Assembly: GCF_004345425.1 (NCBI RefSeq) | Contig: NZ_SLVP01000003.1 | Coordinates: 1 to 64,000, forward strand | Source: Paenibacillus sp. BK033 | GTDB lineage: Bacteria > Bacillota > Bacilli > Paenibacillales > Paenibacillaceae | DNA: 64,000 nucleotides | Direction: 5' to 3' | In this document: one piece after another, positions 37,390 to 48,827 of the stretch | Position numbering within the stretch: position 1 is the stretch's first letter | Layout: each line of letters opens with the position of its first letter | Notes under the pieces: model-generated | Databases searched by the model: none | What the model was told of the DNA's origin: nothing | What the model saw: the letters and a program-made list of their open reading frames with translations, nothing else | Made by a program: the position numbers and the translations under genes

Positions 37390-40023
37390 TCATATCACAT
37401 TTGATTGGTTAAGAACCAGTTCTTCGGCAAGTTTCAAAGCTTCGTCCAGCTTCGAAGCGTCTTTGCCGCCGGCTTGCGCCATATCCGGACGTCCGCCGCC
37501 GCTGCCGCCGCAATGCGCAGCCGCTTCCTTGACGATCTTGCCGGCATGGAAGCCTTTCTTGACCAGATCGGCCGATACGGCAGCAACTAGGCTGACTTTG
37601 TCCTCTTGCACGGCGCCGAGGATAATAACCGCAGAAGGCAGCTTCGCTTTCAGCTCGTCTGCAATGCCGCGGAGAGCATCCATTGTAGGCGCGCTGACCT
37701 TCGCGCTCAATACGGTTACTTCGCCAACGGTTTTCGCGCTTTGCTCAAGGGAGCCTGCTTCGATGCGGCTCAGCTTCGCCTGCAGCGATTCGTTCTCGCG
37801 TCCCAGCTCTTTCACTTGCGCGAACAGGGCTTCAATCCGTTTTGGAACATCGTTGTTGTTAGCTTTCAGAAGCGCCGAAGCCTGCTTCAGAAGATCAAGC
37901 TGACCTTCCGTATAGCCGTACGCATGGCGGCCGGTTACTGCTTCGATACGGCGTACGCCGGAACCGATGCCGCTCTCGCTTACCAGCTTGAACATACCGA
38001 TCTGGGACGTATTCGCTACGTGACAGCCGCCGCACAGCTCGATGCTGTAAGAGCCGACTTGCACAACGCGCACGATGTCGCCGTACTTCTCGCCAAACAG
38101 CGCCATAGCGCCCATTGCTTTTGCTTCCGCAATCGGCTTGCTCTCGATTACAACAGGAGTTCCAATCCAGATTTGCTCGTTTACCTTGCGCTCGATTTCC
38201 GTCAGTTCTTCAGGCGTAATGCTGCCGAAATGGGAGAAGTCGAAACGCAGGCGGTCTGCCTGTACAAGCGAGCCTGCCTGGTTAACGTGGTCGCCAAGCA
38301 CTTCTTTCAGTGTTTTGTGCAGCAAGTGAGTTGCCGTATGGTTCTTGATGACATCCTCGCGTACCGAACGGATAACGACAGCCTCCACAGTCTCTCCAGT
38401 ACGAACGGTACCGGAAGCGACCACGGCGTGATGTACGCTTTGGCCATGCGGCGCTTTTGTTACATCTTCAACCTGCAGCGTAAATCCGTTGCCTACGATC
38501 GTGCCTTTGTCGCCGATTTGACCGCCGCTTTCCGCATAGAAAGGAGTACGGTCGAGCAGCACAAGCACGCGGCTGCCTTCGCCTACGAGGTCTACCAGCG
38601 AATCTTCATGGACGATAGCTGTGATTTGGGCTTCTGTTACCAGTTCATTATAGCCAACAAATTCACTTTTAACCGTAAAGTCGGCAAGCGGACCGCCTTG
38701 TACGTTCATGCCGCCTGTATCCTGGCGGGCTGCGCGAGCGCGTTCGCGCTGAGCTTCCATCGCAGAGTCAAAGCCTTCGCGGTCAACGGTCATGCCGTTC
38801 TCGGAAGCAAAGTCCTCTGTCAGGTCAAACGGGAAGCCGTACGTATCGTACAGGCGGAATGCGTCCTCGCCGCCGATCTCTGTTGTGCCCGCTTTGCGTG
38901 CTGCTGCAACCAGATCGGACAGCATGACAAGACCGTCGGACAAGGTTTCGTGGAAACGCTCCTCCTCCGTACGGATAACGCGCTCGATAAACTCGCGTTT
39001 GTCGACAACCTCCGGATAGTAGACGCCCATAATCTCGCCTACGACGGAAGTCAGCTCATACAGGAACGGACGGTCGATGCCGATTGTTTTTCCGTAACGC
39101 ACGGCGCGGCGTAGCAATCGGCGGATAATGTAGCCTCGTCCTTCATTGGAAGGCATAACGCCGTCGCCCACCGCAAAGGCAACCGTACGGATATGGTCGG
39201 CGATTACTTTCAGCGCAACGTCATGCTCGGCATTGACATGGTACTTCACACCGGCGATTTCGCAGGTGCGCTCGATGATCGGAATAAACAGGTCGGTATC
39301 GAAGTTGGAATCCACATCCTGCAGGATGGAAGCGAAACGCTCGAGCCCCGCGCCCGTATCGATGTTTTTGTTCGGAAGCGGCGTGTAGCTGCCGTCTTTG
39401 TTATGGTTGAATTGGGAGAATACAAGATTCCATACTTCAAGGAAGCGCTCGTTCTCGCCGCCCGGCCAGCATTCCGGATCGTTCAGGTCGCCGTACTTCT
39501 CGCCGCGGTCATAGAAAATTTCGGTGCAAGGTCCGCAAGGGCCCTCGCCGATATCCCAGAAGTTGTCCTGCAGCTTGTAGATGCGCTCGGCCGGAAGGCC
39601 GATTTTCTCGTTCCAGTATTTGTACGCTTCCTCGTCTTCCGGATATACCGTAACGGAGAGGCGCTCAGGATCGAAGCCGATCCATTCTTTGCTCGTCAGA
39701 AACTCCCAAGCCCAAGTGATGACTTCCTCTTTGAAATAGTCGCCAATGGAGAAGTTGCCCAGCATCTCGAAGAACGTATGATGGCGGCGGGTTTTGCCGA
39801 CATTCTCGATATCGTTCGTGCGGATACATTTCTGCGAGTTCGTGATGCGCGGATTGTCAGGAATGACGCGTCCGTCGAAATAAGGCTTGAGCGGAGCCAT
39901 GCCCGCATTGATCCAGAGCAGCGACGGATCGTTGTGAGGGACCAGCGATGCGCTTGGCTCGATATGGTGTCGTTTGCTTTCGAAGAAGGAAAGCCATTTG
40001 GAACGAATTTCACTTGCTTTCAT
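37390..40023 (-). CDS. alaS: alanyl-tRNA synthetase
   Basis: An 877-residue class II aminoacyl-tRNA synthetase. The catalytic domain is N-terminal ([42 protein letters not shown]). The editing domain has the zinc site HTATHLLH with CGGCH further on, and the C-Ala domain includes [17 protein letters not shown]. The length is typical. Expression is controlled by a T-box leader (40243-40520) that also contains copy 2 of the hairpin element between the T-box terminator and the start codon. Confidence 0.98.
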   Translation of the reverse strand: MKASEIRSKWLSFFESKRHHIEPSASLVPHNDPSLLWINAGMAPLKPYFDGRVIPDNPRITNSQKCIRTNDIENVGKTRRHHTFFEMLGNFSIGDYFKEEVITWAWEFLTSKEWIGFDPERLSVTVYPEDEEAYKYWNEKIGLPAERIYKLQDNFWDIGEGPCGPCTEIFYDRGEKYGDLNDPECWPGGENERFLEVWNLVFSQFNHNKDGSYTPLPNKNIDTGAGLERFASILQDVDSNFDTDLFIPIIERTCEIAGVKYHVNAEHDVALKVIADHIRTVAFAVGDGVMPSNEGRGYIIRRLLRRAVRYGKTIGIDRPFLYELTSVVGEIMGVYYPEVVDKREFIERVIRTEEERFHETLSDGLVMLSDLVAAARKAGTTEIGGEDAFRLYDTYGFPFDLTEDFASENGMTVDREGFDSAMEAQRERARAARQDTGGMNVQGGPLADFTVKSEFVGYNELVTEAQITAIVHEDSLVDLVGEGSRVLVLLDRTPFYAESGGQIGDKGTIVGNGFTLQVEDVTKAPHGQSVHHAVVASGTVRTGETVEAVVIRSVREDVIKNHTATHLLHKTLKEVLGDHVNQAGSLVQADRLRFDFSHFGSITPEELTEIERKVNEQIWIGTPVVIESKPIAEAKAMGAMALFGEKYGDIVRVVQVGSYSIELCGGCHVANTSQIGMFKLVSESGIGSGVRRIEAVTGRHAYGYTEGQLDLLKQASALLKANNNDVPKRIEALFAQVKELGRENESLQAKLSRIEAGSLEQSAKTVGEVTVLSAKVSAPTMDALRGIADELKAKLPSAVIILGAVQEDKVSLVAAVSADLVKKGFHAGKIVKEAAAHCGGSGGGRPDMAQAGGKDASKLDEALKLAEELVLNQSNVI

Positions 40024-40075
40024 GGTTAATAACCTCCGTTAAAATTTGAGTTGAGATCAGCATGATGGGCACTGC

Positions 40076-40190
40076 GAGAAAGGTTGAGCCTTTGGCCGCT
40101 GTTGTTTTTGAATTTCTTGAACGATATGTACAAGGTTAAAATTCAAAAACAAAGGCGGACGCTGTCGCTCCAAAAGCTACAACCTTTCTC
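40076..40190 (-). repeat. covarying hairpin element, copy 2 (inside the alaS leader)
   Basis: A two-tier palindrome of 115 bases. The outer stem pairs GAGAAAGGTTG (40076-40086) perfectly with 40180-40190 and continues as AGCCTTTGG/CCAAAAGCT with one mismatch. The inner 14-bp stem TTGTTTTTGAATTT / AAATTCAAAAACAA is perfect, around a 22-base loop. It is framed by CGCTGTTG and CAAAGGCGGACGCT as in copy 1 at 27337, but the stems are unrelated in sequence. It lies between the T-box terminator and alaS, so it is transcribed as part of the alaS mRNA. The motif reads CGCTGTTG...CAAAGGCG on the plus strand. Confidence 0.75.
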
Positions 40191-40242
40191 TCCGCGCGCC
40201 GACGCCGCTCACTTCTTCAAACCTTTAAAAGTTTGTTTTGGA

Positions 40243-40520
40243 ACATAAAAAAGTCCCTGTCATAAGACAGGGACGAATTTAATATCGCGGTACCACCCTG
40301 GTTATTGCCCGAACGCACGCTTGCCGCCGCATTCAAAAGCAATCTCCTCGTATGGACGATAACGGGTCCTCCCGGTGAAGTTCGTTCACACTCCGAAAGT
40401 AGCTTTCGGCCATTCTTCGTCCCAAGAGCTCTTACAGCCGACGCCCTAAGGCGAAGAAGCTCTCTCTCTGATTGACGGGCTATGGCTTACTTCCTTCCAT
40501 CAACGCTTTTGCATGTAGTA
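40243..40520 (-). promoter_or_regulatory. T-box riboswitch leader of alaS
   Basis: Minus-strand CAGGGTGGTACCGCGATAT (40300-40282) is the T-box consensus that captures the uncharged tRNA acceptor end. It is followed by the terminator GTCCCTGTC/GACAGGGAC (40253-40274) and six T residues; part of the terminator competes with the T-box antiterminator. The upstream ~200 bases contain paired segments consistent with stems I-III. I could not fix the specifier loop with certainty, but the gene predicts an alanine codon. Low charged tRNA-Ala should raise alaS transcription. Confidence 0.93.
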
Positions 40521-40563
40521 GTTGCTGCAACTGTCTAAAGTATATCGGCCAACGGATCGTCTG

Positions 40564-41658
40564 TCAAATGGTCTTTCGCCTGACATAATAAGCGAAAATA
40601 TGCTGGACGATCACTTTAAGCGCCGCGAAGATCGGAACCGCCAAAATCATCCCTACAATGCCGGCAATCTCTCCTCCGACGAGCAAGGCGAAGATAATAG
40701 CAAGCGGATGAATATGGAGCGTACGCCCAACCACCTGCGGGGATACGACATTGCCCTCAAGCACTTGGCAGGCCATGTTGACGATGGCGACAAACAGCAC
40801 CATTTTCATAGAGATTGTTGACGCAACGAGAAGGGCCGGAGCCGCGCCAAAGAATGGGCCCAAGTACGGGATAATGTTTGTCACGGATACAATGCTGGCA
40901 AGCAGAAGCGGATACGGAAGCCCAATGATGACGTACCCGATATAGGCGAGTATGCCAACGATGATGCAGACGATAAATTGCCCCCGGATGTAACTTCCGA
41001 GCGCCGTATCGATATCCTTGAGCAGCCTGACGGTATGCTTGCGGTGCGACTTCGGAACGTAGGTGATGACCGTCCGCTCGAACAAATCGAAGTCCTTCAA
41101 TATATAAAATGCCAGGAACGGGATGATAAAAGCGATAAATACCGCATTCACGACAGACCCGATATTGTTAATGAAATGGGAAACGGTATCCGACAGCTTC
41201 TTCTCCATCTGATAAATGGACTTGTTCATCCCGTCCCGGATACTGTCCGGCAGAAAAGACGTATTGTTCAAATCGGTCACGAGGCTTTCAGCTCGATAGG
41301 TCAAATCGGGAACATGGCGGTTCAGCTGGTCCATCTGTTCCTTGAACATCGGGATCACGTTAACTAAAATGACGGCCAGCGCCGCGCAAAATACGGCATA
41401 AATCAGCAGAACCGCTGCCGTTCGGGGAACCTTCCGCTCATGCAGCATCGTAACAATCGGATTCAGCACGTAAGATACGATCATGGCGATAATAAACGGG
41501 GCGAGAATCGACCTTAAAAACACGTAAAAATGAATGAAAATGGGCTTTACCAGTAGAAGTAAATAAAGGGCAAGCAGCCCCATAATGATATAGACCAGCC
41601 ATACGAACAGACGGCTCTTCGTCAACCGTTCCACCGTCCTCACCCCCGCTTGTTTCAT
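40564..41658 (-). CDS. AI-2E family transporter (YrrI type)
   Basis: A 364-residue polytopic membrane protein with an N-terminal helix pair (LFVWLVYIIMGLLALYLLLLVKPIFIHFYVFL), a soluble central helical region, and the typical C-terminal block IVSVTNIIPYLGPFFGAAPALLV...VVSPQVVGRTLHIHPLAIIFALLVGGEIAGIVGMILAVP. It is paralogous to the gene at 29310. It lies upstream of the alaS leader, as yrrI does near alaS in B. subtilis. The first ATG (41658) has no strong ribosome-binding site; a GTG at codon 9 preceded by GGGGTGAGG is an alternative start. Confidence 0.9.
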   Translation of the reverse strand: MKQAGVRTVERLTKSRLFVWLVYIIMGLLALYLLLLVKPIFIHFYVFLRSILAPFIIAMIVSYVLNPIVTMLHERKVPRTAAVLLIYAVFCAALAVILVNVIPMFKEQMDQLNRHVPDLTYRAESLVTDLNNTSFLPDSIRDGMNKSIYQMEKKLSDTVSHFINNIGSVVNAVFIAFIIPFLAFYILKDFDLFERTVITYVPKSHRKHTVRLLKDIDTALGSYIRGQFIVCIIVGILAYIGYVIIGLPYPLLLASIVSVTNIIPYLGPFFGAAPALLVASTISMKMVLFVAIVNMACQVLEGNVVSPQVVGRTLHIHPLAIIFALLVGGEIAGIVGMILAVPIFAALKVIVQHIFAYYVRRKTI

Positions 41659-41746
41659 TACCGAAAGCCTAAAGATTGACAGAGCAATCTGCTTCAGTAT
41701 ATGTACAAGCAGTCCATTTCATCCATGAATGCCCTATAGAATATGG

Positions 41747-43471
41747 CTACACTTTAAATTTGCCGACAAGTAACTTCAATTCGATCGACGTATGGCTTAA
41801 CAGCTGAGCAGACGCATAGATTTGCTGGATTCCCGCATATTGCTCCTCCACATGGGCGGAAACATCCTGCGCGCCTGCTGACGCTTCCTTGGCAACCTCG
41901 CGGATTTGCAGCATCGATTGAGCTGCGTTGTCCGCTTCCCCCGCTGTCGCTTCGGATATAACGGCAATCTGCTCGATCTGTCTGGCCATTTCGGCAACAG
42001 CCGCTGCAATACGCTCAAAGGAAAGTCCTGCCTCAGCAACGACCCGCGTTCCCGCCTGAACGGCATCGGCGCTTCCTCTGGTTGAGGCGACAACATCCCC
42101 CGTTTCTGTCCGGATGCTTGCGATAAGCTCCGCTATTTCCTGTGCAGCGCTTGCCGTCTGCGACGACAGCTGACGGATTTCGTTCGCAACAACGGTAAAA
42201 CCCCGGCCGGCAGCGCCTGCTCGTGCCGCTTCAATAGAAGCATTCAAGGATAATAAGTTCGTCTGCCGCGCAATGCCTGCGATTAGCTCGATAGCAAGCT
42301 GGATTTTTTCAGAGCGTTCTCCAAGCTTCTGGACAGATCCCGTTAAAATACCCATGGTACTTGAAATGGCGCTCATTTGCCGGACAGCGGCATTCATTGC
42401 CGTACTCCCCTGCAACGCAGCCTCTTGCGCCGCTGCCGTCTTTTCTCGGGCAACACCAACGACCCCTTCCATCCGCGACATCGAACCCGACATGGCTTCG
42501 ATTCGGACAGTACTGCGGTCTATGCTGTCGGCCTGCCGCTCGGTACCATGCGCGATTTCCTGAACGATAGTCGTAATTTGCTCGGAAGCCGACCGCAAAT
42601 GTCCGGATCCAATGTTCGTCTGGTTCGCAGCTTCTGCCATTTGACTGGCATGTTTGCTCACCTCGGCTATCATGTTTCTCAAATGAAGATTCATGGTATG
42701 AAAAGCGGCCGCAAGATCGCCAAGCTCATCCCGCTTGTGCACATGCACGGTTTCGCCAGTCAAATCATATGCTGCTATTTGCTCTGCGGCTTTAACCAGG
42801 CGACGAGTCGGCTTTACAATGGATTGCGATAGAAAATAGCCAATCAGCACAGACAACAGAAGCGCCGCAGAACTTCCGGCAAGCAGGATCCGTGACAGCT
42901 GCGTCACCTGATCTGCATTAGCTGCCAATTTGCCCTCCATCGCCTTATTTTGCCCATTTTGAATTGTATTTGCAGTGACAGACAGCTGCTCTGACACCTG
43001 GATCGCCCACATCTTCGCTTCAGCTTGCGCAAGATTCGGGCGGTTGTCATGCATATATCCCGTTACTTTGCTTACCAGCCTCTTGAAGGTTTGGTTTGAT
43101 TCATCCATGGCGGCGATCGAGCTGTCATCTTCGGCCAATAAACCTTCCAGCCGCTTAATTGTCGCTTCCAGATCTCCGTTTGTTCTCAACAACAGCTCTT
43201 CCAACTCACCGGAAGGCTCCAACAGATAATGAAATAACATCCCTTTCTGCTGCTCCGTCAAAGTTTCGATAGCCGCGGCCTGCTCCGCAATTTTCGTGTT
43301 CGTATGAATGATGGAGGAAGCCGACCGGTCGATTTGGTGAAGAAAAATATAAGCGGTGACGCTGACTGCCCCTACCAGTACGGCCACCCCGATAAAGGCA
43401 GCCATCATTTTTTGTCTGATTGCAATTCGGACGGCTGTTCTCTTTTTAATAGCCGCTGCCAGTTGTTTCAT
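41747..43471 (-). CDS. methyl-accepting chemotaxis protein with helical-bundle sensor
   Basis: A 574-residue chemoreceptor. A membrane helix ([23 protein letters not shown], ~residues 22-44) and a second ([21 protein letters not shown], ~195-215) flank a ~150-residue extracytoplasmic region that looks all-helical, like four-helix-bundle sensors. HAMP follows, then the signalling domain with [41 protein letters not shown]. The start is preceded by GGGGGAA. The ligand is unknown. No convincing terminator is visible between it and the AI-2E gene. Confidence 0.92.
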   Translation of the reverse strand: MKQLAAAIKKRTAVRIAIRQKMMAAFIGVAVLVGAVSVTAYIFLHQIDRSASSIIHTNTKIAEQAAAIETLTEQQKGMLFHYLLEPSGELEELLLRTNGDLEATIKRLEGLLAEDDSSIAAMDESNQTFKRLVSKVTGYMHDNRPNLAQAEAKMWAIQVSEQLSVTANTIQNGQNKAMEGKLAANADQVTQLSRILLAGSSAALLLSVLIGYFLSQSIVKPTRRLVKAAEQIAAYDLTGETVHVHKRDELGDLAAAFHTMNLHLRNMIAEVSKHASQMAEAANQTNIGSGHLRSASEQITTIVQEIAHGTERQADSIDRSTVRIEAMSGSMSRMEGVVGVAREKTAAAQEAALQGSTAMNAAVRQMSAISSTMGILTGSVQKLGERSEKIQLAIELIAGIARQTNLLSLNASIEAARAGAAGRGFTVVANEIRQLSSQTASAAQEIAELIASIRTETGDVVASTRGSADAVQAGTRVVAEAGLSFERIAAAVAEMARQIEQIAVISEATAGEADNAAQSMLQIREVAKEASAGAQDVSAHVEEQYAGIQQIYASAQLLSHTSIELKLLVGKFKV

Positions 43472-43590
43472 GCGAAGTTCCCCCGTTATACGTAGAATGT
43501 ACTAAGATTATCGTTCGTCCTGCTCCGCATGAACATATAAATTTCTGATGATTTCCTATACGATTCTCCTGTGCTTCATCCAAGCACAGC

Positions 43591-43615
43591 AAAAAGGACG
43601 GCCCATAGCCGTCCT
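43591..43615 (-). terminator. terminator after the zinc-ribbon gene
   Basis: AGGACGGC and GCCGTCCT form an 8-bp stem with a 5-base loop, followed on the minus strand by five T residues; it lies 28 bases after the stop codon at 43643. Confidence 0.82.
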
Positions 43616-43642
43616 GAAGTCGTCACCTGATCTATAGAGCCG

Positions 43643-43840
43643 CTAATTGATTTGAATTTGCGGCATTTCCTCTTCAAAGAACAAATCGTCGAGCGAACTC
43701 AGCGTTCCATCCTCTTCCACTTGATAGACCGACATTTTCTCACCGTTCACTGTCAGCTCTATGAAGCAGCCCCAGCAGTAGAACTGATGGGAACCGATTT
43801 TACCAATATCCTTTGAATTGCAGTTGGGACATCTCATCAT
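43643..43840 (-). CDS. small zinc-ribbon protein, function unknown
   Basis: A 65-residue protein with two Cys pairs, C-P-N-C (residues 4-7) and C-W-G-C (22-25), forming a zinc-ribbon knuckle, then a short beta-rich segment and an acidic tail. It starts three bases after the PRC-barrel gene and is closed by a terminator, so the two are probably co-transcribed. The second methionine could equally be the start. It may bind nucleic acid or a protein partner, but nothing shows which. Confidence 0.8.
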   Translation of the reverse strand: MMRCPNCNSKDIGKIGSHQFYCWGCFIELTVNGEKMSVYQVEEDGTLSSLDDLFFEEEMPQIQIN

Positions 43841-43843
43841 CTT

Positions 43844-44389
43844 TCATTTCTCCCTATTTATCGAATTGGAAGCTGCGACAGGCTCCAATTCCGCTTCACT
43901 GACAGCAGGAACGATAATCGCGTCTTCCCCGAGCAGCACGGCATCCGGATCCTCCGGGGCCTTCAGCCATTTGCGCCCTTCCATCAGATCAGATATAAAG
44001 CCATCCGTAAGCTCATAGCCTACTATTTGTGTACCCTGAAACGGGTAAAAATAAACATCGGACACTCGTCCGAGCTGTATTCCTTGCACCGTTATCATAG
44101 GCAAGTCCTTCAGCTTCACGACGCCGGTCTCAAAAGAACGTCCGATCTCGGCGGCTTTAACCGGTTTTACGGCGGATTCTCTTGATATGAGTACGGCGTC
44201 TTCGCCGCAGGTTAACACTTCCGCCCATTCGACGGCTTTAACCGATGTCGCAAACCATTTTGCGCCTTCTACTACAAGACCGATTAACCGCCAATGTTCA
44301 TCGAACCAAGCGTCTCGTACATTGCCGACATGCTTCCCGGAATGAATGACAAGCACCGGCAGCCCGATTAATTGCTGGAGTTTGATCAT
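43844..44389 (-). CDS. PRC-barrel domain protein (YrrD type)
   Basis: A 181-residue protein with two PRC-barrel-like halves: LIGLPVLVIHSGKHVGNVRDAWFDEHWRLIGLVVE (residues ~6-40) and LPMITVQGIQLGRVSDVYFYPFQGTQIVGYELTDG (~95-130). There is no membrane segment. B. subtilis yrrD, next to the yrvO-trmU block, is of this type. I start it at ATG 44389, since GAGG lies six bases before it; an ATG four codons upstream sits too close to AGGAGG. It follows the cysteine desulfurase gene on the same strand. Function unknown; PRC barrels often bind RNA or protein partners. Confidence 0.85.
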   Translation of the reverse strand: MIKLQQLIGLPVLVIHSGKHVGNVRDAWFDEHWRLIGLVVEGAKWFATSVKAVEWAEVLTCGEDAVLISRESAVKPVKAAEIGRSFETGVVKLKDLPMITVQGIQLGRVSDVYFYPFQGTQIVGYELTDGFISDLMEGRKWLKAPEDPDAVLLGEDAIIVPAVSEAELEPVAASNSINREK

Positions 44390-44406
44390 GGCGTGCCTCA
44401 TGCCTC

Positions 44407-45564
44407 CTACTGATTGGTACGGATCCGCTCCACGATTGTCGCGATTTTGCGTGCAGCGTCTTCCAGTTCCTCCACAGTATTCCCCAAACCAAAGCTGAAT
44501 CGTACAGCTGAATTCAAACGTTCCTCCGAAAGGTTCATTGCCTTCAGCACATGCGATCTTTCAAGCGAACCCGACGTGCAGGCAGAACCGCTTGCCGCGG
44601 CAATGCCTTCCATGTCCAGGTTCATCAGCATCGTCTCCGTATCAATTCCGATAAAGCTTATATTTACGATGTTCGGAAGATGATGCTCCGCATTCCCGTT
44701 AATAACGATCTCCGCTTTTCCGGATAGCGCAGCCTTCAGCTTGTCTACCCATTCTGTACGAAGCTTGTCCAGGAAAAGTTTCTTGCCGCCGAGATTGTTC
44801 ACACAAATTTCAACAGCTTTAGCGAAACCGGCAATGCCGGCGACATTCTCCGTCCCCGGTCTCCGCTTTCGCTCCTGCGATCCACCGTGCGCGATCGGCT
44901 CAAACGGCGTGCCGTTTGCCAAGTATAAAGCGCCTACGCCCTGCGGCCCGTTTATTTTATGCGCGGAAAAGCTCATCAAATCAACCGGCAGCTCGGACAG
45001 CCGGTAGGCAGCCGTGCCAAAGGCTTGGACAGCATCCACATGGAACAGTATGCCGTGAGCATGAGCCAGTTCGCCAATCTCTTCGATTGGCTGCAAAGTG
45101 CCGACTTCATTGTTGCCGTGCATAATGCTGATAAGCCCCGTTGCGGGCTGAATCGCTGCGGCAATATCATCTACGGAGACTCGTCCCGTCTGATCTACCG
45201 GAACGTAAGTCACTTCGTAACCTGCCTCGGCCAAGGCTTCGCAGGTATGCAGAACGGCATGATGCTCCGCGCTTGATGTAATGATATGGGTTTTGCCCCT
45301 CGTTCTCATCGCCGCTGCGGCGCCGATAATAGCCGCATTGTCGCTTTCCGTTCCGCCGGAGGTGAAGATCAGCTCGGACGGCTTGCATCCAAGCGCGGCC
45401 GCGATCAAATCGCGCGACCGGTTCACCCTCTGCTTCGCCGCGCGCCCGAAGGCATGCATGCTGGACGGATTGCCGCCGGCTCCCGTCATCACTTCCAGCA
45501 TCGCTGCCGCTACTTCCGGATGCATCGGCGTTGTTGCCGCGTGGTCAAAATAATACTTTTGCAT
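44407..45564 (-). CDS. cysteine desulfurase (YrvO/IscS type)
   Basis: A 385-residue pyridoxal-phosphate enzyme that moves sulfur from cysteine to a persulfide. YFDHAATTPMHPEV is the N-terminal signature, SFSAHKINGPQGVGALY holds the PLP lysine, and Cys329 in SGSACTSGSLERSHVL is the persulfide carrier on its flexible loop. In B. subtilis the equivalent YrvO passes sulfur to MnmA for 2-thiouridine in tRNA; here mnmA lies close by but on the other strand. It lies 12 bases after cymR and is co-transcribed with it. Confidence 0.95.
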   Translation of the reverse strand: MQKYYFDHAATTPMHPEVAAAMLEVMTGAGGNPSSMHAFGRAAKQRVNRSRDLIAAALGCKPSELIFTSGGTESDNAAIIGAAAAMRTRGKTHIITSSAEHHAVLHTCEALAEAGYEVTYVPVDQTGRVSVDDIAAAIQPATGLISIMHGNNEVGTLQPIEEIGELAHAHGILFHVDAVQAFGTAAYRLSELPVDLMSFSAHKINGPQGVGALYLANGTPFEPIAHGGSQERKRRPGTENVAGIAGFAKAVEICVNNLGGKKLFLDKLRTEWVDKLKAALSGKAEIVINGNAEHHLPNIVNISFIGIDTETMLMNLDMEGIAAASGSACTSGSLERSHVLKAMNLSEERLNSAVRFSFGLGNTVEELEDAARKIATIVERIRTNQ

Positions 45565-45576
45565 ACGAATCCCTCA

Positions 45577-45996
45577 TTAAATATAGAACATATAACTGTC
45601 TGCAACGCCCGCATCCTGGTAGTTCACCAGATCGGCCAGGGTTGTCGAATCAAGCACGCTGGCGATGCTGTCGCGGATGCGCAGCCACAAATCACGCTTG
45701 GCCGGATCATCCTCTTCCGTGAAATCTACCGGGGAAATCGGGCCTTCCAATATACGAATCACGTCGCCGGCCGTAATCGTCTCCGGCTCCTTGGACAAGA
45801 TATAACCGCCGTAAGCGCCGCGAATACTTTTTACAAGTCCGGCATTGCGAAGCGGTGCAACCAATTGCTCCAGGTAGTGCTCGGAAAGCTGATTGCGCTC
45901 GGCAATGCTTTTAAGTGAAATCGGACCTTCGCCGAATTTTCCCGCAAGCTCCATCATAATGGTGAGGCCGTAACGGCCTTTCGTCGATATTTTCAT
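45577..45996 (-). CDS. cymR: Rrf2-family regulator CymR
   Basis: A 139-residue winged-helix repressor. MKISTKGRYGLTIMMELAGKFGEGPISLKSIAERNQLSEHYLEQLVAPLRNAGLVKSIRGAYGGYIL is the typical Rrf2 N-terminal domain, with only small changes from Bacillus CymR. It lacks the three clustered cysteines of IscR/NsrR and so probably has no Fe-S cluster. CymR represses sulfur-uptake and cysteine genes in complex with CysK. Here it leads the cymR-cysteine desulfurase operon. A small palindrome GGGAATACCC upstream (about 46070) might be an operator, but that is a guess. Confidence 0.93.
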   Translation of the reverse strand: MKISTKGRYGLTIMMELAGKFGEGPISLKSIAERNQLSEHYLEQLVAPLRNAGLVKSIRGAYGGYILSKEPETITAGDVIRILEGPISPVDFTEEDDPAKRDLWLRIRDSIASVLDSTTLADLVNYQDAGVADSYMFYI

Positions 45997-46196
45997 ATTC
46001 GGGCACCTCTCTTAAGTAGTAGTTGTTCCATTCGATAGCGCGTATGTTAGCGTGTTGTTTGTTTATAATTACGGGTATTCCCATATCATATCTATGTTAA
46101 CACAACCTTTTGCGACATGCGAGAAAAGGATTGACTTTTCATGAAAAAGTTTCTCGACTATGTTACAATAGTACGAAGTCCGTTCGCGGAGAGTAA

Positions 46197-47378
<1,182 letters not shown>

Positions 47379-47384
47379 ATCACG

Positions 47385-47424
47385 AAATCCCCCTTGCCGC
47401 TTGGACAAGGGGGATTTATTTTTT
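47385..47424. terminator. bidirectional terminator between mnmA and the CNNM/CBS gene
   Basis: AAATCCCCCTTG and CAAGGGGGATTT form a 12-bp stem around a 9-base loop, with TATTTTTT on the plus strand. It starts six bases after mnmA and ends two bases before the convergent stop codon at 47427. Confidence 0.87.
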
Positions 47425-47426
47425 CC

Positions 47427-48827
47427 TCATGAGTGTCCCTCCGCCATATCTTCCTGCCCCGGTTTCCCTTTCCAATTGCCCTGCTTTGCTCCGGTGGTCA
47501 ATTTCAGCACCAGAACGCGGGAAATCCGCAAATGATCCGTTTCCTCGATAATAAACGCATATTCGCCGCCATTATCTATCCGCTGACCGCTTGTAGGCGG
47601 AATCTCGATCTGGGAATACATCCAGCCGCCGATCGTATCGTAATTGTCGCTTTCGATATCCATGCCGAAATAACTGTTCACTTCCTCGATCAGCATCATT
47701 CCGCTGATCGAGTAGACGGAATCGTCCCGCTTCTCGATCTCCGCCCGCTCTTCGTCGAATTCATCCTGAATCTCTCCCACGATCTCTTCCATGATGTCTT
47801 CCAGCGTAACAAGACCGGATGTCCCCCCGTATTCATCGATGAGAATGGCGATTTGCGCTTTCCTCTTCTGCATCAGAATGAGCAGATTGCTGATTTGCAT
47901 CGAATCGGGAACCGTAGTCATCGCCCGCGTAATCTGACGGATATCGGTCAGGCTATGCGTCGTGTCCTTCAGCAAATCTTTTATATGAACGAATCCGATA
48001 ATATTATCCTTGTCATGGTCGCAGACGGGATATCTCGTATGCATCTCGTTTAACGCGATAGCCTTGTTGTCCTCCAATGACAGATGGACGTACAGGCAGA
48101 CCATCTCCGTGCGCGGAATCATAATCTCGCGGGCATTGGTCTCGGCAAATTCGAATATATTATCCACCAGCGTCAGTTCCGTATTGTTGATCAATCCGCT
48201 CTTATGGCTCTCTTGCATGAGAATGCGGATCTCTTCCTCCGTATGGGCGGAATGCTGCTCGGATGCCGGTTCGATGCCGAACCGCTTCAGGAGCTGGTTC
48301 GCAAGACCGTTTAATACCCAGATAAACGGATACATCAGCTTGTGGAACAGGACAAGAGGCGTTGCGGTAAGCAGGGTAACGCTTTCCGCTTTGCGAATGG
48401 CCAATGTTTTGGGGGCGAGTTCACCGAGGACAATATGGAGAATGGTAATAAACATAAAGGAGATAATGAAGGAAATCGAATGAATCCAAACCGGATTGCC
48501 CCAGCCAAGCGCGAGAAACCACGGCTCGATCAAATCCTTGATCGCCGGTTCCCCTATCCAGCCAAGGCCAAGCGAAGCCAGCGTAATCCCAAGCTGGCAC
48601 GCAGACAAATAAGCATCGAGATTGCTCGTCAACTGCGAGGCAAGCTTCGCCCGCATATGTCCCTCGGCCGCCAGCGTTTCAATCCGGGTACCCCGAACCT
48701 TGACCATGGCGAATTCCGCGGCAACAAACAGACCGTTCATAAACACCAGAAAAACGATAAGAACCAGCTGCATAACCATCGGAAGCGGATCACTCAATAC
48801 AGTCCCCTGCAGCCGTGCGACCTGCAC
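47427..48827 (-). CDS. CNNM/CBS-domain membrane transporter (HlyC/CorC family)
   Basis: A 466-residue protein with an N-terminal CNNM (DUF21) membrane domain of about four helices (LVLIVFLVFMNGLFVAAEFAMVKVR, LGITLASLGLGWIGEPA), a CBS pair in the middle (MIPRTEMVCLYVHLSLEDN..., IAILIDEYGGTSGLVTLEDIMEEIVGEI), and a C-terminal CorC_HlyC domain. Relatives export Mg2+ or Co2+. The start is uncertain: GTG 48827 follows AAGGAGG at 13 bases and sits in the loop of a hairpin (48815-48841), while TTG 48797 lies six bases after AGGGG. Either leaves the membrane domain intact. Confidence 0.9.
   Translation of the reverse strand: MQVARLQGTVLSDPLPMVMQLVLIVFLVFMNGLFVAAEFAMVKVRGTRIETLAAEGHMRAKLASQLTSNLDAYLSACQLGITLASLGLGWIGEPAIKDLIEPWFLALGWGNPVWIHSISFIISFMFITILHIVLGELAPKTLAIRKAESVTLLTATPLVLFHKLMYPFIWVLNGLANQLLKRFGIEPASEQHSAHTEEEIRILMQESHKSGLINNTELTLVDNIFEFAETNAREIMIPRTEMVCLYVHLSLEDNKAIALNEMHTRYPVCDHDKDNIIGFVHIKDLLKDTTHSLTDIRQITRAMTTVPDSMQISNLLILMQKRKAQIAILIDEYGGTSGLVTLEDIMEEIVGEIQDEFDEERAEIEKRDDSVYSISGMMLIEEVNSYFGMDIESDNYDTIGGWMYSQIEIPPTSGQRIDNGGEYAFIIEETDHLRISRVLVLKLTTGAKQGNWKGKPGQEDMAEGHS

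Noticed and set aside
37606-39114. A 502-codon open frame on the plus strand opposite alaS
   Set aside because: Antisense shadow of a high-confidence gene; its composition is Arg/His/Ala-rich with no domain and no ribosome-binding site.
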